From the NCBI GenBank assembly GCA_036417435.1, contig CM070899.1, positions 147,574,237-147,638,236 on the forward strand: DNA of 64,000 nucleotides, written 5' to 3'. The stretch is from Inia geoffrensis (Eukaryota > Chordata > Mammalia > Artiodactyla > Iniidae). The notes beneath the pieces are model-generated. The model ran no database searches. It worked only from the letters and a program-made list of their open reading frames with translations, and had not been told where the DNA came from. The position numbers and the translations under genes are program-made. Below are positions 34,535 to 47,214 of the stretch, in pieces (the first letter of the stretch is position 1; every line of letters begins with the position of its first letter).

Positions 34535-37500
34535 GTAACTTCCTCTCTACAGCCTTATGGAGGCCCAACTGAAGGGGCTCTTTGAGGTTTTCCTGGAAAC
34601 ATTCAGGAGACCCTGTCATGGTGGGGACTTCAGCCTTCCAAGGGAGACAGGGTTTGTTGTCACTAACTTGGTGGCTTTCTGTTTGTCCCTTTTCCTTCCT
34701 TGGACAGAGTTCGAGGCTGAGGTCATGACCAGTGACGTTCTGGAGGCCTCAGTGGCGTATAGTGCTCTTCGTCTGCAGGTTGAGTGTGGGAGGTGGAGAG
34801 CAGGGGGACATTTCTTAGGGGCTCTATCTTTAAAAAGCCCTCAAATTAAGCAAGGAGAAATGAGATTGGAATGAGATCATTCTGTTGAAATGGGGTAAAA
34901 CCATGCAGGTCAGCCGAGATGCAGATTTAAAGGACATAGACGCATTGAGAGGAGTGAAGCAGAGGCTGAGGAGGTGAAGCTTGGAAAAACTCCCTGAGTT
35001 CACCTGACAGCTGCTTCCCCATTTCCAGTGGTTCCCACGGCCATGGGCTGGAGGCTGTTCGAAGGATCCAGGGCAGACAAGAAGGGTGGAACAATAAAGC
35101 ATTGAATCACTGCAAATGAGGGTCACAGTCTTTTTATGAGAGGAGGGTAGTGTCAACCTGTCCAAACTCGAAGTCAGCATTCCGATGTCTTATCAGGCCC
35201 TGCACAGGGCTCATTTGACCAATCTGAGCAAACTGCTTAAACCATGCAGTTTCCTGTCATTTGAAAAAGTTGGCAAACCATCCCTTTTCCCTAGCTATCC
35301 TGAGGATTAATGAGCTAAAGTATCTCGTATAAAATACTTTCACCCTCTGCGTTAATGCAAAATGCTATTAGCATATTTATAATAATATGTGTATAAGCAA
35401 ACGGATATGTCACTTAGCCTGAAGGATGAGCATTTTCATTGAAAGTCTGTGATAAGGAGTTGGAAAAGATCATAACCAAGAACATCTTTCCCCTCAGAAG
35501 GAATGTTCAAGTATAAATACAATTTTTTCTCCATTGAGAAGGCATACCTTAAACCACTTGGCTAACTGCCTCATAAAAGTACATCTGCCCTTCTCTCCAT
35601 ATGTTGGTTTGCCTAAAGAGAGATTCTTTTTTTTTTTTTTTTTTTACTATTTCCCAGATTGCAAAAGATATACAACTAGTATTATTTGCGTACTGCACTT
35701 AGAGGTCTCAAGAACTTAATCCAAGAAATGTGCATCGCAAGCTTTGCTGTAACAAGGCATGTTTGTTTTAAAACATGCTCATTGCCTTTAGGGACTTAAC
35801 AACAGGCAAGATTCATGATCCCCTTCAACAGCTGTTCTTATTGTCTCATCTGTGAAACCCTGCACATGAAAAGTCTACTGGGGAAGGGGATTCCTTTTTG
35901 AACGAGGGTTTGCCTTTTCCGTTGTGGGGAATGATCCATGGTTCCAGGACACTATTCTTTACCCTTGTTAGAATATCTTTAACCTCCTGGAGATTCTCAG
36001 TGGCAATTAGTATAAAAGTTTAGAATACAAAGGGGCTTGGGGAATTGTCTCATTCACCTTTATCATTTATAGATGTAAAAACTGAAGCCTAGAGATCTCA
36101 CATTTAGCTAGTGGCCAGGCAGGGAACAGAGTACTGGCCTTTGACATCTATTCCTGTCTGAATAGAAAGAGTCTGAAACTCCTTCAGCCGGCCTGGATGG
36201 CATCTGGCTTCTTACTTTGTATTTCAGACTTTGAATCAGCTTGTAGGCACTTAGCAAGGACCTATCAAAGCATCTTGGAATAAAAATGGGATCATGTTTG
36301 GGGAGCAACACTCTTCTCACTTGAACCACATTCATAGCACCCAGAGTTATAGACAAAAATCTTGGGTTGATGACTTGAACTCAACCATTCGAAGTTATAT
36401 AATCACACAGCCTGATGATTATATGCACCTATAAAAGTGGGCTGCCATTGCAGTAACTACTGTATGTCATAGCTTTTGTCTTTGGGATCACGCAGTACTC
36501 TTGTCAGACTAAAAGCACAAGGTCTAAAGTTTACAATCAACAAATAGTTTAGGAGCCACTGAGGTCAAGTTGGGGATAATTTCATATTGGGGGGGGACAA
36601 AAATTCAAGAAAAGAAGACCCCACCATCACTTGATCTCAGTGAGAGGAAGAGAGAGGTCTTGTTCATTGATGCTTATTGGCTTGTTACTTTGCCTATCGA
36701 CTGAACCTCTTCCCACTAGGAAGAGGAGAGTTGATGAGAAAGAGAGACAGGAAAAGGGTAGCGTTTCATTTCTTTTAAATGAGTAGAACAGAATAAGAAA
36801 GACCATTTGTTACTTGAAGTAAAAAGTGTATATACTCAGTTTTAGGTTTTACATTTCCAATAATGCATGGGCTTTGTCTTCTCCAGGTTTAAGACAATAA
36901 TTGACTCTGTGACTTCTCTTAAAAAACTCTTCCTTTCATCATGAACAAAATAAGTACATTCTGTAATGCACACTAGTCATTTTTATTTTTGGACATGTCC
37001 TAAGGAGAAACAGTTTTCTTCCAACTGATCAGTGATAAATGTGAATGATACCCCAAGGGCAGAATTACTGGATGTTACTTGGGGGTTATGCCGAGGGGTG
37101 GAAAATATATTTCTATGTGGAAATCACAATTTTGTAAATCACTTGTAATATGGATTACACTTACTAATTATAGACATTTTTATAGCAGAGGACATGTATT
37201 TTGGAGGTTTATCAACATGAATATAATTTTGAAACCTTAAAAGTTTTATTGTTCTCTTGTAATAAGGGAATTAGTATTTGGATCTTTCAAATTGATATCT
37301 TCCAGATGCTTGCCAGGAACTCTGTTGGATAATTGTCCAAATTATAGTATTAAAGCTGAAAGAAAGAAATACAATATTATTGTAATTATGAAGCAGGCGA
37401 AAGGAGTTCTATTTAATCATCCATCTCAAGGTATCAATAATTGCAATGATTGTTAAAGTGTTGTTAGCAATACTTCTTATAGTATTTGGATTATATTCTG

Positions 37501-38119
37501 GATTGCCCCTAGGTAGCCAGGAGTATTGGTTGAAAATGCTGCCCCAAGAGAATTTCTGATGGACATTTTAGAGAGTAAGAAAATGGGACCTCCTGAGAAC
37601 TTATAACTATATGAGTTGGCAAGAGATAAGAAAAGTGATCAGAAGTAGGATACATGTGTTGGGAGAGCTTAAGGCTTTTGAAGGGTAGAGTAGGGTTTTC
37701 ACCAGACGCATATACCCCCTGTGGTAGATGCTACCAGCATCATCTTTAGAGATAAAATGGAGTGTACTTTGGGGAGAGTAAGGGAGGGGAGGGGGAGAGA
37801 GGGAGAGAAAAAGAAAGAATTGAGAACTAGAATGCCATATTCACAATCTCTTATAAGGGGCTCACGTTTAAAATGTGTCAAGTAGGAAATATCGACTTAC
37901 ATGTGGTAGATCGAAGATGCAATGAGCAAGTCATAAATCAGTGTTGTCACTTAATCAATAGACAGACACCTATCTTTGTATGGGCCAAAAGAAAGGACAG
38001 GCACCAGTAAAGGGTCCTGACGTTGAGGAGTTGAACACAAAGAGCCATTCTGGAGGAGCTGAGTTGTGTGTGGATGGTGAAGTCACTGACCACAGGAACC
38101 CCTGAATTCCAGGGTTTTG
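34535..38119. other. AGBL1 intron, 5' third
   Basis: No gene. A poly-T run at about 35629-35645 and a short MIR-like piece at 36060-36150 are the only recognisable elements. 36850-37500 is AT-rich. Confidence 0.45.
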
Positions 38120-38345
38120 AGCACAATGTAAGAACAAGTTTTGGAGTCAGACAGGCCTGGATTTGGGTCTAAGCTCTGTGTTGTCTTGCAGTGTAGTCAT
38201 GGGCAAGCTATTTAACTTCTTTCAGCCTCAGTTTTCACACCTGTAAAATTGGAACCATTGAAGTGGTTATTCTACGGGTTATCAAGATTACATGACTTGA
38301 TACATAGCAAGTGTTAGCCAAGTGCCTACAACTAGTAAACAATAT
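38120..38345 (+). repeat. MIR SINE
   Basis: 'gagtcagacaggcctggatt', 'cctcagttttcacacctgta' and 'catagcaagtgttagccaag' follow MIR. Confidence 0.75.
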
Positions 38346-38376
38346 TAGGCGGTGACCATTAGAACGTTTATTCTCT

Positions 38377-38702
38377 CTTTTTTTTAATTAATTTATTTTT
38401 TTGGCTGCATTGGGTCTTTGTTGCTGCACACGGGCTTTCTCTAGTTGCGGTGATCGGGGGTTACTCTTCATTGTGGTGCATGGGCTTCTCACTGTGGTAG
38501 CTTCTCTTGTTGCAGACCACAGGCTCTAGGCGTGCGGGCTTCAGTAGTTGTGGCTCACGGGCTCTAGAGAGCAGGCCCAGTAGTTGTAGTGCACATGCTT
38601 AGTTGCTCTGCGACATGTGGGATCTTCCCGGACCAGGGATCAAACCCATGTCCCCTGCACTGGCAGGTGGATTATTAACCACTGCACAACGAGCGAAGTC
38701 CC
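38377..38702 (-). repeat. CHR-type SINE, long subtype
   Basis: A reverse copy of about 326 bp with 'ttggctgcattgggtctttg' and a degraded head ('accactgcacaacgagcgaa'). The 8-bp duplications tattctct at 38369-38376 and 38703-38710 are exact. Confidence 0.88.
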
Positions 38703-38710
38703 TATTCTCT

Positions 38711-40081
38711 TTTTTATGATGATGTGTGATTATTTTCTCTGTTGGACGGATTGGAAGATACCCATTCCACAATACATAATAAAATTAAAATTATGTAAAA
38801 AAAAATCCCAATAAAGGACGAAAAAGAAATAAATACAAAATTTACTGATGGTTTTCTTAGGGTGGTTGATTATAATTATTTCTTCTTTGCTCTCTTTTCC
38901 AAATCATCAGCAATATAACTTGGTTTATTTCTAGTGGAAAAAGGGTATTAAAGTCACTAATCAGCAAATCTGTGAATACACATCTAGAGACTAACCACTT
39001 CTCTCAGTCTCAAAGTCAATCTATATAACTTAGGGAGAATGGTATTGGCAGACTGGGGCAGTTTGAGAAAGCTCATTAGAACCTGCTTACAGCATGTTCT
39101 CTTGCTTTTTATTTAGCTTAAAGGTGTCATTTGTTCTTCTCTTGTGATGAGAAGCCTTCGATTCTCTGATGAGTGTATTTAAGTGACAACTGAGAACTAG
39201 GCAGTACGCAAATAAAATAGGCCATCTCCTTAGGGGTGAGCTTTCTTCTGAATTAGGGGGGACAGGGAGTGTAGCAGTTTAGGGGATAACAATGAGAAAC
39301 GAACGATTTTTGAGTGTATAGTGCTTCTTACTTTATCAGTAGCCACCAGCAGGGTAACCTGCTGAGGTCAAGTGAAGCCTTTTTTGGAAGTTTTAAGGGA
39401 GTAGCTGATAAAGCAGAAGGGGCAGAAGACTCCTGCCGAGAGGCACCAATGAGGCTGCAGGCTAAGCTATCAGCCAGATGTCTTTCATGGGTTGGTAGGA
39501 TTTTCTTTTAAGACAGCCTCTCTGGGGGTTTCCATAATTGCCTTGAACTCATTCCCATTTTTATAAAGAAACCCACCCCTGTGGCTTCCGCAGGGCTGTT
39601 ATTACGGTTGGTTGTTGGCACACACATTCTGAGGCCCTGCTTCTCTCATCAGTGATCCCAACGATATCCAATTAGACATGGCCTTGCTGGACCTGAGATA
39701 GGGGCGTTCACCTAAAAATCATCTTCAGGAGAACAATACAAAGCCATTTTTGCAAAAGGCAAACCAGCAGAAGTTTATAATTGGTTTACTTGTGGAAGTT
39801 GTCTGCGTGACTGGAGCTAGAATAATGCACTAAGCACAGAGGTGTTATGTATTCCGTGGCAGGTGGAGTGGTCAAAGGGACAGAGATTTCATTGAGGGAC
39901 ACAGGGAGATGGCTGTGTGAACAATTACAGAAAATGGGCTTAAGCTAAAAGATATTACGCATTTGCTGAATTGTAATATTAGTAATCATGAAAAATGTCA
40001 TAATAAAAAATTAACGAAGAGCTCATAGGAGAAGAAACTTTCAAACTGCTTCCTCCAGCATTGCCCGTTAACGTGACAGTG
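38711..40081. other. AGBL1 intron
   Basis: No repeat or gene recognised. 39540-39850 is of balanced composition and repeat-free. Confidence 0.45.
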
Positions 40082-40089
40082 TTTTAAAG

Positions 40090-40433
40090 CAGTGGTGCCC
40101 AACCTTTTTGGCGCCAGGGACCAGTTCGTGGAAAACAATTTTTCAACGGGCTGGGGGCATGGGGATGGTTTCGGGATGATTCAAGCGCATTACATTTATT
40201 GTGCACTTTATTTCTATTATTATTACATTGTAATATATAATGAAATAATTATACAGCTCACCACAATGCTAACACGAGGTGGAGCTCAGGCTGTAATGCA
40301 AGCGATGGGGAGCTGTTTTAATACAGATGAAGCTTCGCTGGCTCGCCCTGCCGCTCACCTCCTGCTGTGTGGCCCGGTTCCTAACAGGCCACAGACCGGT
40401 AGCGGTCCATGGCCCTGGGGTTGGGGACCCCTG
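40090..40433. mobile_element. Nonautonomous hAT DNA transposon
   Basis: The 344-bp element has 14-bp terminal inverted repeats, cagtggtgcccaac (40090-40103) and gttggggacccctg (40420-40433), matching at 12 of 14 positions. It is bounded by perfect 8-bp duplications ttttaaag at 40082-40089 and 40434-40441. An 8-bp duplication and a CAG-type terminus define the hAT superfamily. I do not place the subfamily. There is no transposase; the open frame across it is incidental. Confidence 0.88.
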
Positions 40434-40802
40434 TTTTAAAGGACAATGTACGTGGGCAAAAGATGGTTTTTCGTCCTTTTTTTTTTTTTTTTACTTTTTT
40501 CTTTTGTATCTAATTGTGTTTGGTGGCTTCTGCAGACAAAACTGCTTCCAAGCCTCCTTCCCTATTCTGATTTATAGAATCTAGATTTTATTTTTTTTCA
40601 AGATTTGGCAAGAAGAGCTACGGCCTGTTTGTAACTTTCGTGATATCACAGAATGATGGCCAGTACTTTTCTGGAGAAGGGTCTCTATCTCTCCCCCGTC
40701 TCCCCCACATCTTGTAGCCATAATAAAATGTGAAACAAATAGCTTTGATGGCAAGAACAAAATAAACAAACAAAACGAAACAAAACCCCTCAATTCAGCA
40801 GA

Positions 40803-41085
40803 CAGCGTTTCCCAAAGCTTATTCTACAGCACTCCATGATCCTGAGATCTTTAGAGAAAAAGGGTTGGAGAGTCACATAAATCCTTGAAACACTGTTTGC
40901 TAGTTTTTCTTCTAAGAGTTCAAAATGTGTATTGGCATGTTAAAGAATCTGAACAATTCTGCAGCCATGAAAATGTTTTCATTTTCTTTAATTTACCATA
41001 TTCCAGGTGCCTTGGCTATGAATCTCCACCCCTCTATACCCCAGCACTTAATGACATCCTGAAGATTACATTTTGGGAAATGCTT
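40803..41085. repeat. Possible old hAT-like element
   Basis: The ends 'cagcgtttcccaaag' and 'ttttgggaaatgctt' are inverted copies with a few mismatches, and the outside 8-mers agree at six of eight bases. It is diverged; a chance pairing is possible. Confidence 0.35.
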
Positions 41086-41429
41086 CAGGAAAGGGTATTG
41101 ATTTCCCAGTTTGGAGGCCTGGTATCTTGATAGTAATTGTGAGGCAGAGTCTACTCAGTTCAGATTTCAATAATTAATATTGGGAGCAACTTTCACCCAG
41201 AAATGTATGAAAGTGATTAAAATAATTTGTTTACGATCACAGAGTATCATCTAAATGCAGGGTGATCTTGACTCTTTATGAGGGTGCTGGAATTTCCTTT
41301 TACCGTCGTGGCTGAGACGAGCCGATATTCTGATGGGATCATTTTCATTCTTGTCCTGTGCCTCCTCTCCTGGGATGCCAGATGGACACTTCTTCTATTA
41401 GCGCTTTAATTACACTGATTTAATATTTA

Positions 41430-42240
41430 TTTTGTTTCTAATATATGAATTTCTTTCATGAGCTTCTTTTAGGAGGATGTTTTTCTATTCCTTAATGGTT
41501 TTATTTTTCCTGTTTTTAAAACCATTTTTACTTAAGTCTAATTTCATTCAATTATTGCCAGAAAATGTGGCTTGTATAATATCTGCTTTTTAAAAAACTT
41601 TTAGTGAATATTTTTTATAGTCCTGCATATGATTAATTTTTGTTGTAGTTCCCTGAATGTTTGAGAAAAAAAACAAAGGATGCTGTCTGTAAAGACAGCT
41701 TGACATACATCTATAAAAAACAATATTGTTCAAATACTGTATATCATTTTTTTTGCAATTGATTTATTCAAGACTGAGGTACTGTTTTAAAGCCTCCCAC
41801 TCTTAGTACAATTATTTCCCTTTCTGCCATTTTTGTGCTGTACATTTCAATTCTGTGTTATTTGATTCTTAAGATTTATGAGTTTTTTATGTTCATTGTG
41901 AATTGTGCTCTTTATCAAAATAAGATTTTTAAATCCCATTTAATACACTTGGTCTTGAATATGACTTTGTCATATATCACTATTGCCAGGCCTGTTTTAA
42001 TTTATGTTTGCTTAACCACTTAATTTCAGTATTTCTGTTTTAAAATATTTTAGTGGAGGCAAACAGAACAAGAAGATAATTTAGGAGTGTTTTTCATACA
42101 CATCATGGGTCTTTTTTAAATTCTCTTTGAAAGTTCCTTTTATATAAAATAGGCAGTGGAACTTTAAAAAAACTAATCTGAAAGTTTTTGTCATTTAATA
42201 AGGCTGTTTAACCTATTTATACTCAAGACAATTTTTGGTG
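41430..42240 (-). repeat. Ancient L1 or HAL1-like remnant
   Basis: The AT-rich sequence contains 'gttccctgaatgtttgagaa' and 'aagcctcccactcttagtac', and later 'ttgtcatatatcac', in the order of the reverse complement of the L1 endonuclease region. No frame survives. Confidence 0.45.
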
Positions 42241-42330
42241 TTACTTCTATCATTTTGGTTTTGTGCTATTTTCCATGCTTCACTGCTTTTCTTTCTTTTT
42301 TTCTCTCCCCCTTCCCCCCATCCCTCCCTT

Positions 42331-42394
42331 TTCCTTCCTTCCTTCCTTCCTTCCTTCCTTCCTTCCTTCCTTCCTTCCTTCCTTCCTTCCTTCC
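42331..42394. repeat. (CCTT)n microsatellite in a polypyrimidine tract
   Basis: About 16 CCTT units sit within an almost pure C/T stretch from 42283 to 42423. On the transcribed strand of AGBL1 this is a long pyrimidine run. Confidence 0.95.
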
Positions 42395-42539
42395 CTTTCT
42401 CTCTCTCTTTCTTTCTTCCTCTTTTATGCAACATGGAGTGACCATATTTTCTTTGATTTTTTTTTCCTACAATGTTTATAATTCTACTAGTGTTTCCCTT
42501 TTAGTTCTTAAAAAAATTTTGAACCTACATTTCCTCATC

Positions 42540-42790
42540 AAAAATAACAGCTAAAATTGAGTGTTTCCTGTATGACAGGCACTTCTCATACACAATAAAC
42601 TGCTAAATTATAGCAATCATTGAATGACATAGGTAATGCCATTTTATATACATTTTAAAGATGAGAAAACTGAGTTACAAAGAGGTTAAGTACAGAATTC
42701 ACACGACTCTTCTAGAATCCACAACCAAACTTGGAACCCAGGCAGCCTGACTCAAGAGCCTGCCCTCCTGGTCATCTTGCTATTCTGCCT
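42540..42790 (-). repeat. MIR SINE
   Basis: 'tgacaggcacttctcataca', 'taaagatgagaaaactgagt' and 'cttggaacccaggcagcctg' follow the reverse MIR consensus. Confidence 0.75.
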
Positions 42791-43530
42791 TTCCATTTTC
42801 CAGAATTAAATAATATGTTCATGTAAGTTGAAAAGTTAGTATTTTGTTTTACTTTATTCCTTACTTACACATTTCTTTTTACTTTCGTTTTAGAACCAGA
42901 TGATGAGATTAACATTTGATAACATGTGTTTTCTCCCTAAAAAATTAGTTTTTATGTTTGTATTATGTCGTAACTGTGTTTTCCAATAGTCATTTAGACA
43001 AAACTTGTTTAACTGAACTGTCCTTTGATATCATTCTTTAGTTTGATTTGGGGCAGCTGAAATTTGTCTTCAAGTTATTATTGTCAATAAAGATAAGGAT
43101 GATATGTTTTCTGAGCTCTTGCCTAACTGAGCATGTATGAGCAGAAACTCATGAGCAAAACCTTGGCTGGTTATAGGTTTACTCGATTATAATCCTCTGT
43201 ACTTTCAAACTCTAAGCAGGGCCTTTGTGTTTGTGTGTAAACCATTAGTTAGCCTCCTTGTCTCCTCAGGGGTGTGAGACTACCACCTAATCTCTAGCTC
43301 TGGTGCATCATAGCAATGCATGGCATTCATTAGCACTTGACAGACAATCAGAAGACTGAAGTACAAAGGTTTGGTCAGATAAATGGGCCTTAGCTGAATC
43401 TCATCTTGAACCTGGGGTAGCCATGATCCTTCTAATTCCTTTTCTTAGTATTGTGTCAAATGCGGGCTCCAAGAAATACCACCGGAACAACCTGTTTCTA
43501 ACACAGACCTAGGTGTATTGTGTACCTTGG
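42791..43530. other. AGBL1 intron
   Basis: AT-rich to 43160, perhaps more of an old L1. No gene or repeat identified with confidence. Confidence 0.4.
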
Positions 43531-44047
43531 TGTGTTAGATAGAATAATGCCCACCGCCCACCCCAAGATGTTCATATTCTAATCCCTGGAACCTGTGAGG
43601 ATGTTACTTTATGTGGCACAAAGGGCTTTGCAGATGTGATTAAGTTAAGCCTCTTGAGATGGGGAGATTATGTTGAACTATTAGCCTGGGTCCAGTGTAA
43701 TCACAGGGGTCCTTAGCCATGAACGAGTGAGACAAAAGAGTCAGAGTCAGAGAAGGAGATTTGACCACGGAAGCCAGGGTAGGAATGATGCGATTGCTGG
43801 CTTTGAATGTGGAGGAAGACACCATCGGATAAGGAAAGCAGCTGACCCCCAGAAGGTGGAAAAAGCAAGGAAACGAATTACCTTATAGAGCCTCCAGAAG
43901 GCGCGCAGTCCTGCCAAGACCTTGATTTTTGCACAGTAAAACCCATTTTGGACTTTTGACCTCTGGAACTGTAATACAATAAACTCGTGTTGTCTCCATC
44001 CACCAAATTTGTGGTAATTTGTTAGAGAAGTGATAGGAAACTAATAT
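43531..44047 (+). repeat. MLT1-type ERVL-MaLR LTR remnant
   Basis: Runs from 'tgtgttagatagaataatgc' to 'gataggaaactaatata', with 'ctttgcagatgtgattaagt' and 'tgatgcgattgctggctttg' between, following the MLT1 LTR end to end. It is a solo LTR of an ancient endogenous element with no internal genes. Confidence 0.88.
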
Positions 44048-44686
44048 ATTTGATAAGGGAGAATGTGACAGAGTCTTGATAGTGTCTCAAAGGGGGAAGG
44101 GCAAAGCTGGAGTATTTTAGTAAGACTTTAAAGTTTTGTTAAGATCAGGTATTTTAATGAAGGGGCTTGATTAGCACTGGGTAAAGATCATGATCTAATG
44201 GTTAAAGATTGGTGGACACTGTAAGGCAAGAATCTTGAGGAGAGGGGTTCAAAGGGTCTTGGATCAAGTCATTGATACTTTCTATTGAAGAGTTGATGAG
44301 ATGTTCCTGAAAAATAATAAATTTATGAAAAATAAATTTATTTGTAATTTCTATTTTCCTGGGCACGAGTTTCCTAGGACATTAAACTTATGTTGATGCA
44401 GACAGGGAATAATAAATTCATATTAATCTAGGAAACAGGCTGTGTGGAGGCAGATGATTTGGGGTCTCGGTTGCAAGGAGGATATGATTCAGGGTCAAAT
44501 TTTCAGGTATCCCTGAAGCTATAGGAAAGGCCACAGAATCATCTTGTAATCTTTTCTTTCCTTGGAACTTTTTCGTTTTCCTTGTAAGTCAAATGTTTCC
44601 ATAGAGTACAAGTAGATTTTAGTCTATTCCTACCCAGATGCTAAGATTTTTACTTAACTTAGGAAATTCTTTCTCTTATTTCCCAG

Positions 44687-45178
44687 TGTATTGGTTTTCT
44701 ATTGCTGCGGTAACAAATTATCACAAATTTGGTAGCTTAAACAATTAAAAAAATTAACTTGCCGCTCTTTTGGTGAGAAGTTCAACATGGATAAAAATCA
44801 CTGGGCAAAAATCAAGGTATTGGGGCTGTGTTCCTTCTGGAGGATGGTGGAGGAGAATCTATTTCCTTGCCTCTTCCAGCTTTTAGAGGACACCGCATTC
44901 CTCAACTTTTTACCCCTTTACCCCCCAGCATGGCAGGCTGAGTCCTTTGCATGTGGTTCTGGTCCTTTGTGGCTGGGGAATGTTCTCTGCTTTTAAGTAC
45001 TTTTGATTAGATTGGCCCCAACTGGTTAATGCAGGATAATCCCCCCACCTCAAATAGACCTCAGTCTTAAACATATCTGTGAAGTCCCTTTTGCCATGTA
45101 AGGTAACATATTGACAGGGTCTGAAGATTAGGGCATGGACATCTTTGGGGGAGCCATTATTCTGCCTAGCACCTCTGT
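44687..45178 (-). repeat. MLT1-type ERVL-MaLR LTR remnant
   Basis: Starts 'tgtattggttttctattgct', includes 'ttgcctcttccagcttttag' and ends 'gcctagcacctctgta', the reverse of an MLT1 LTR. It faces the copy at 43531-44047 with 640 bases between. Confidence 0.85.
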
Positions 45179-46073
45179 AGTAAATCTTTTTCACATGTAA
45201 ACACTTCCTCTACCTTTTGAAGGCATTACTCCATTTTTCATAAGATATATTATGAATCTTTTATAAATATTTTCATAGGAGTCATGTTTGTTTCATTTGT
45301 CTAGCAGACATGTTATTTGTTAAATAACAAGGTGGGCAGTTTTTCCTCGGCCCTCTTAATACCTATTTGAATGTGTTAATACCTATTTGATCTTTAGCTG
45401 GAAGGACGATTGTGTGCAGTGGCGTTCTTGTGTTGGAGAAGGACCACTTCCCTTTCACTGGTTACTGAAGTCACCGTGTCCCTGTTGTTAGGGTATGCAG
45501 TGTGGTTGGGAGGCAATCTCTTAACATCTTTATGACTAATTCCACTGTTTGGGTTATTGAAAGTATCTTCAGAGGTCTTAAAGATTGTTGATCAAGAGCC
45601 CTATTTTCAATGGTTACCCCATTTTGGTATCTTTCTGCATTTTAAATGAGTGTTTGAATGGGAAGGTAGGGTAGGGAAAATCACTTGCTACCAGTTAGTG
45701 GTTCTCTTCGCTTAGCATTCTCCCTGGATCAGTTGCTTTCTACTTTCCTTCAATATGCTCCCAACTCTCCTTATATTGCTTGATTCTAAAGTAATCTGCA
45801 CTGCTGAAGCTCTGTCTCATGTTCCCTAGTGTCCTGCATGTACTCTGTTTTCATGGTAACAGCATTCTTTACATGCAACTGTCATTGGAAGGATGTTGTC
45901 TGCCCCTGCTCTTTTGCTTTCAGTGCAACTTGAAAACAGATATTCTACTGTGCAGACACAGGCAGGCATGATGCTTCCTGTTCAGCCTCACTGAACTTCT
46001 TCCGGGGAGTAGGAAGAGCACCCCTTTTAAATCACTTAATGCCCACGGTCAGGCAGATTAGGTTAACAAAAAT
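45179..46073. other. AGBL1 intron
   Basis: No repeat or gene recognised. Confidence 0.45.
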
Positions 46074-46080
46074 ACTTCTA

Positions 46081-46288
46081 GGGGCTTCCCTGGCGGCGCA
46101 GTGGTTGAGAGTCCGCCTGCCGATACAGGGGATGCGGGTTCGTGCCCTGGTCCAGGAGGATCCCACATGCTGCGGAGCGGCTGGGCCTGTGAGCCATGGC
46201 CGCTGAGCCTGCGCGTCCGGAGCCTGTGCTCCGCAACGGGAGGGGCCGCAACAGTGAGAGGCCCACGTGCCGCAAAAAAAAAAAAACG
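46081..46288 (+). repeat. CHR-type SINE, short subtype
   Basis: A forward copy with an A-tail. The short flanks acttcta at 46074-46080 and 46289-46295 are an exact 7-bp duplication. Its tail ends about 105 bases before the acceptor of exon J. Confidence 0.93.
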
Positions 46289-46394
46289 ACTTCTAAACTA
46301 TAAGGAGTTAGATGAATATAAGCTTTGTTGCTGCTTTCACCTTTCGTTATTATCAAAAATCTTAATATACACTTCTGTTTCATCTCTGCTCCAG

Positions 46395-46548
46395 ACTCAC
46401 CTTGACGTTCTGGAAAAAAGTGTGAACCCCAAGCAGGTCTACTTCCGTCAAGAGGCTCTCTGCCAGACGCTAGGAGGGAATTCATGTCCATTGGTGACCA
46501 TCACTGCCATGCCCGAGTCTAACAGCGCTGGCCACCTGGAGCAGCTCC
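46395..46548 (+). CDS. AGBL1: AGBL1 exon J: N-domain to catalytic-domain junction
   Basis: A 154-base exon with 51 codons reading [40 protein letters not shown] and [11 protein letters not shown], plus one base. The acceptor is tctctgctccag and the donor gtgagt. 'L--TL-GN-CPLVTIT' closes the N-domain and begins the first strand of the M14 peptidase fold. The next exon, outside the window, should carry the zinc-binding HPGE motif. The downstream open frame past the donor stops at once, as expected at an exon edge. Confidence 0.96.
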
Positions 46549-47070
46549 GTGAGTAAACGGCAGACCCTCTTCTTTGAAGATTTGGTGGTGAGGGTGGGGG
46601 TCTTCATAGTCTTGGAAGCACTCTGTCCCTTGGAGATCAGAAGCTCCATAAAGTGTTGGGGACTGGTCTACCTTTATAGAAACCCAACTCTTCTTGCTAT
46701 GACAAAAGGGTAAGTATTCATGTTGCTCTGTTATCAGAGGGAGAAAACAATCAATTGCAAATTGTCAGAAAGAGGAGATGACTTGTAATTGAGAGCAGTT
46801 TACAAGTGACGGTCACTTCTGCTAAAACAGAACCAGGACTGGAAAATGAATCACATTTTGCAACTTCTAACACAGGGACTTTTCTCACCATGCTCACTCT
46901 CATTATACTACATTCACAGTCAGTCAAGGTTAGGAAAGGAAGGCAGTTGAGGGTTGGAGCACTGGCTGAAGAATTCCCTTGATGACTTGGATTACAGTTT
47001 GGATCAGAAGAGCTGACAGTGTGGAGAAGGCTCTAGCCAAGAACTGTAAAACCAAACCAAAACACACAGG

Positions 47071-47141
<71 letters not shown>

Positions 47142-47214
47142 ACAGACACACGAATGCCCATTTAATATTAGAGTCCTGAGCACAAATGTGATTTGCTTGT
47201 AACCAACCAGCATT
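46549..47214. other. Start of a long AGBL1 intron
   Basis: Donor gtgagt, then unrecognised sequence with a CA microsatellite. No exon resembling the rest of the catalytic domain (HPGE, NPDGV, NRQW motifs) is visible from here to 64000. Confidence 0.6.
47074..47139. repeat. (CA)n microsatellite
   Basis: About 33 uninterrupted CA units, the longest dinucleotide array in the window after the TA run. Confidence 0.97.

Noticed and set aside
40885..41130. 81-codon frame with a possible acceptor at about 41006
   Set aside because: It lies inside a possible old hAT-like element and shows no similarity to AGBL1.
23244..46548. Assignment to AGTPBP1 (CCP1)
   Set aside because: Shared family motifs fit either gene, but the linker, the acidic exon and '[11 protein letters not shown]' match AGBL1.
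46078..46556. Long open frames on both strands at 46078-46556
   Set aside because: They read through a CHR SINE; only 46395-46548 is coding.
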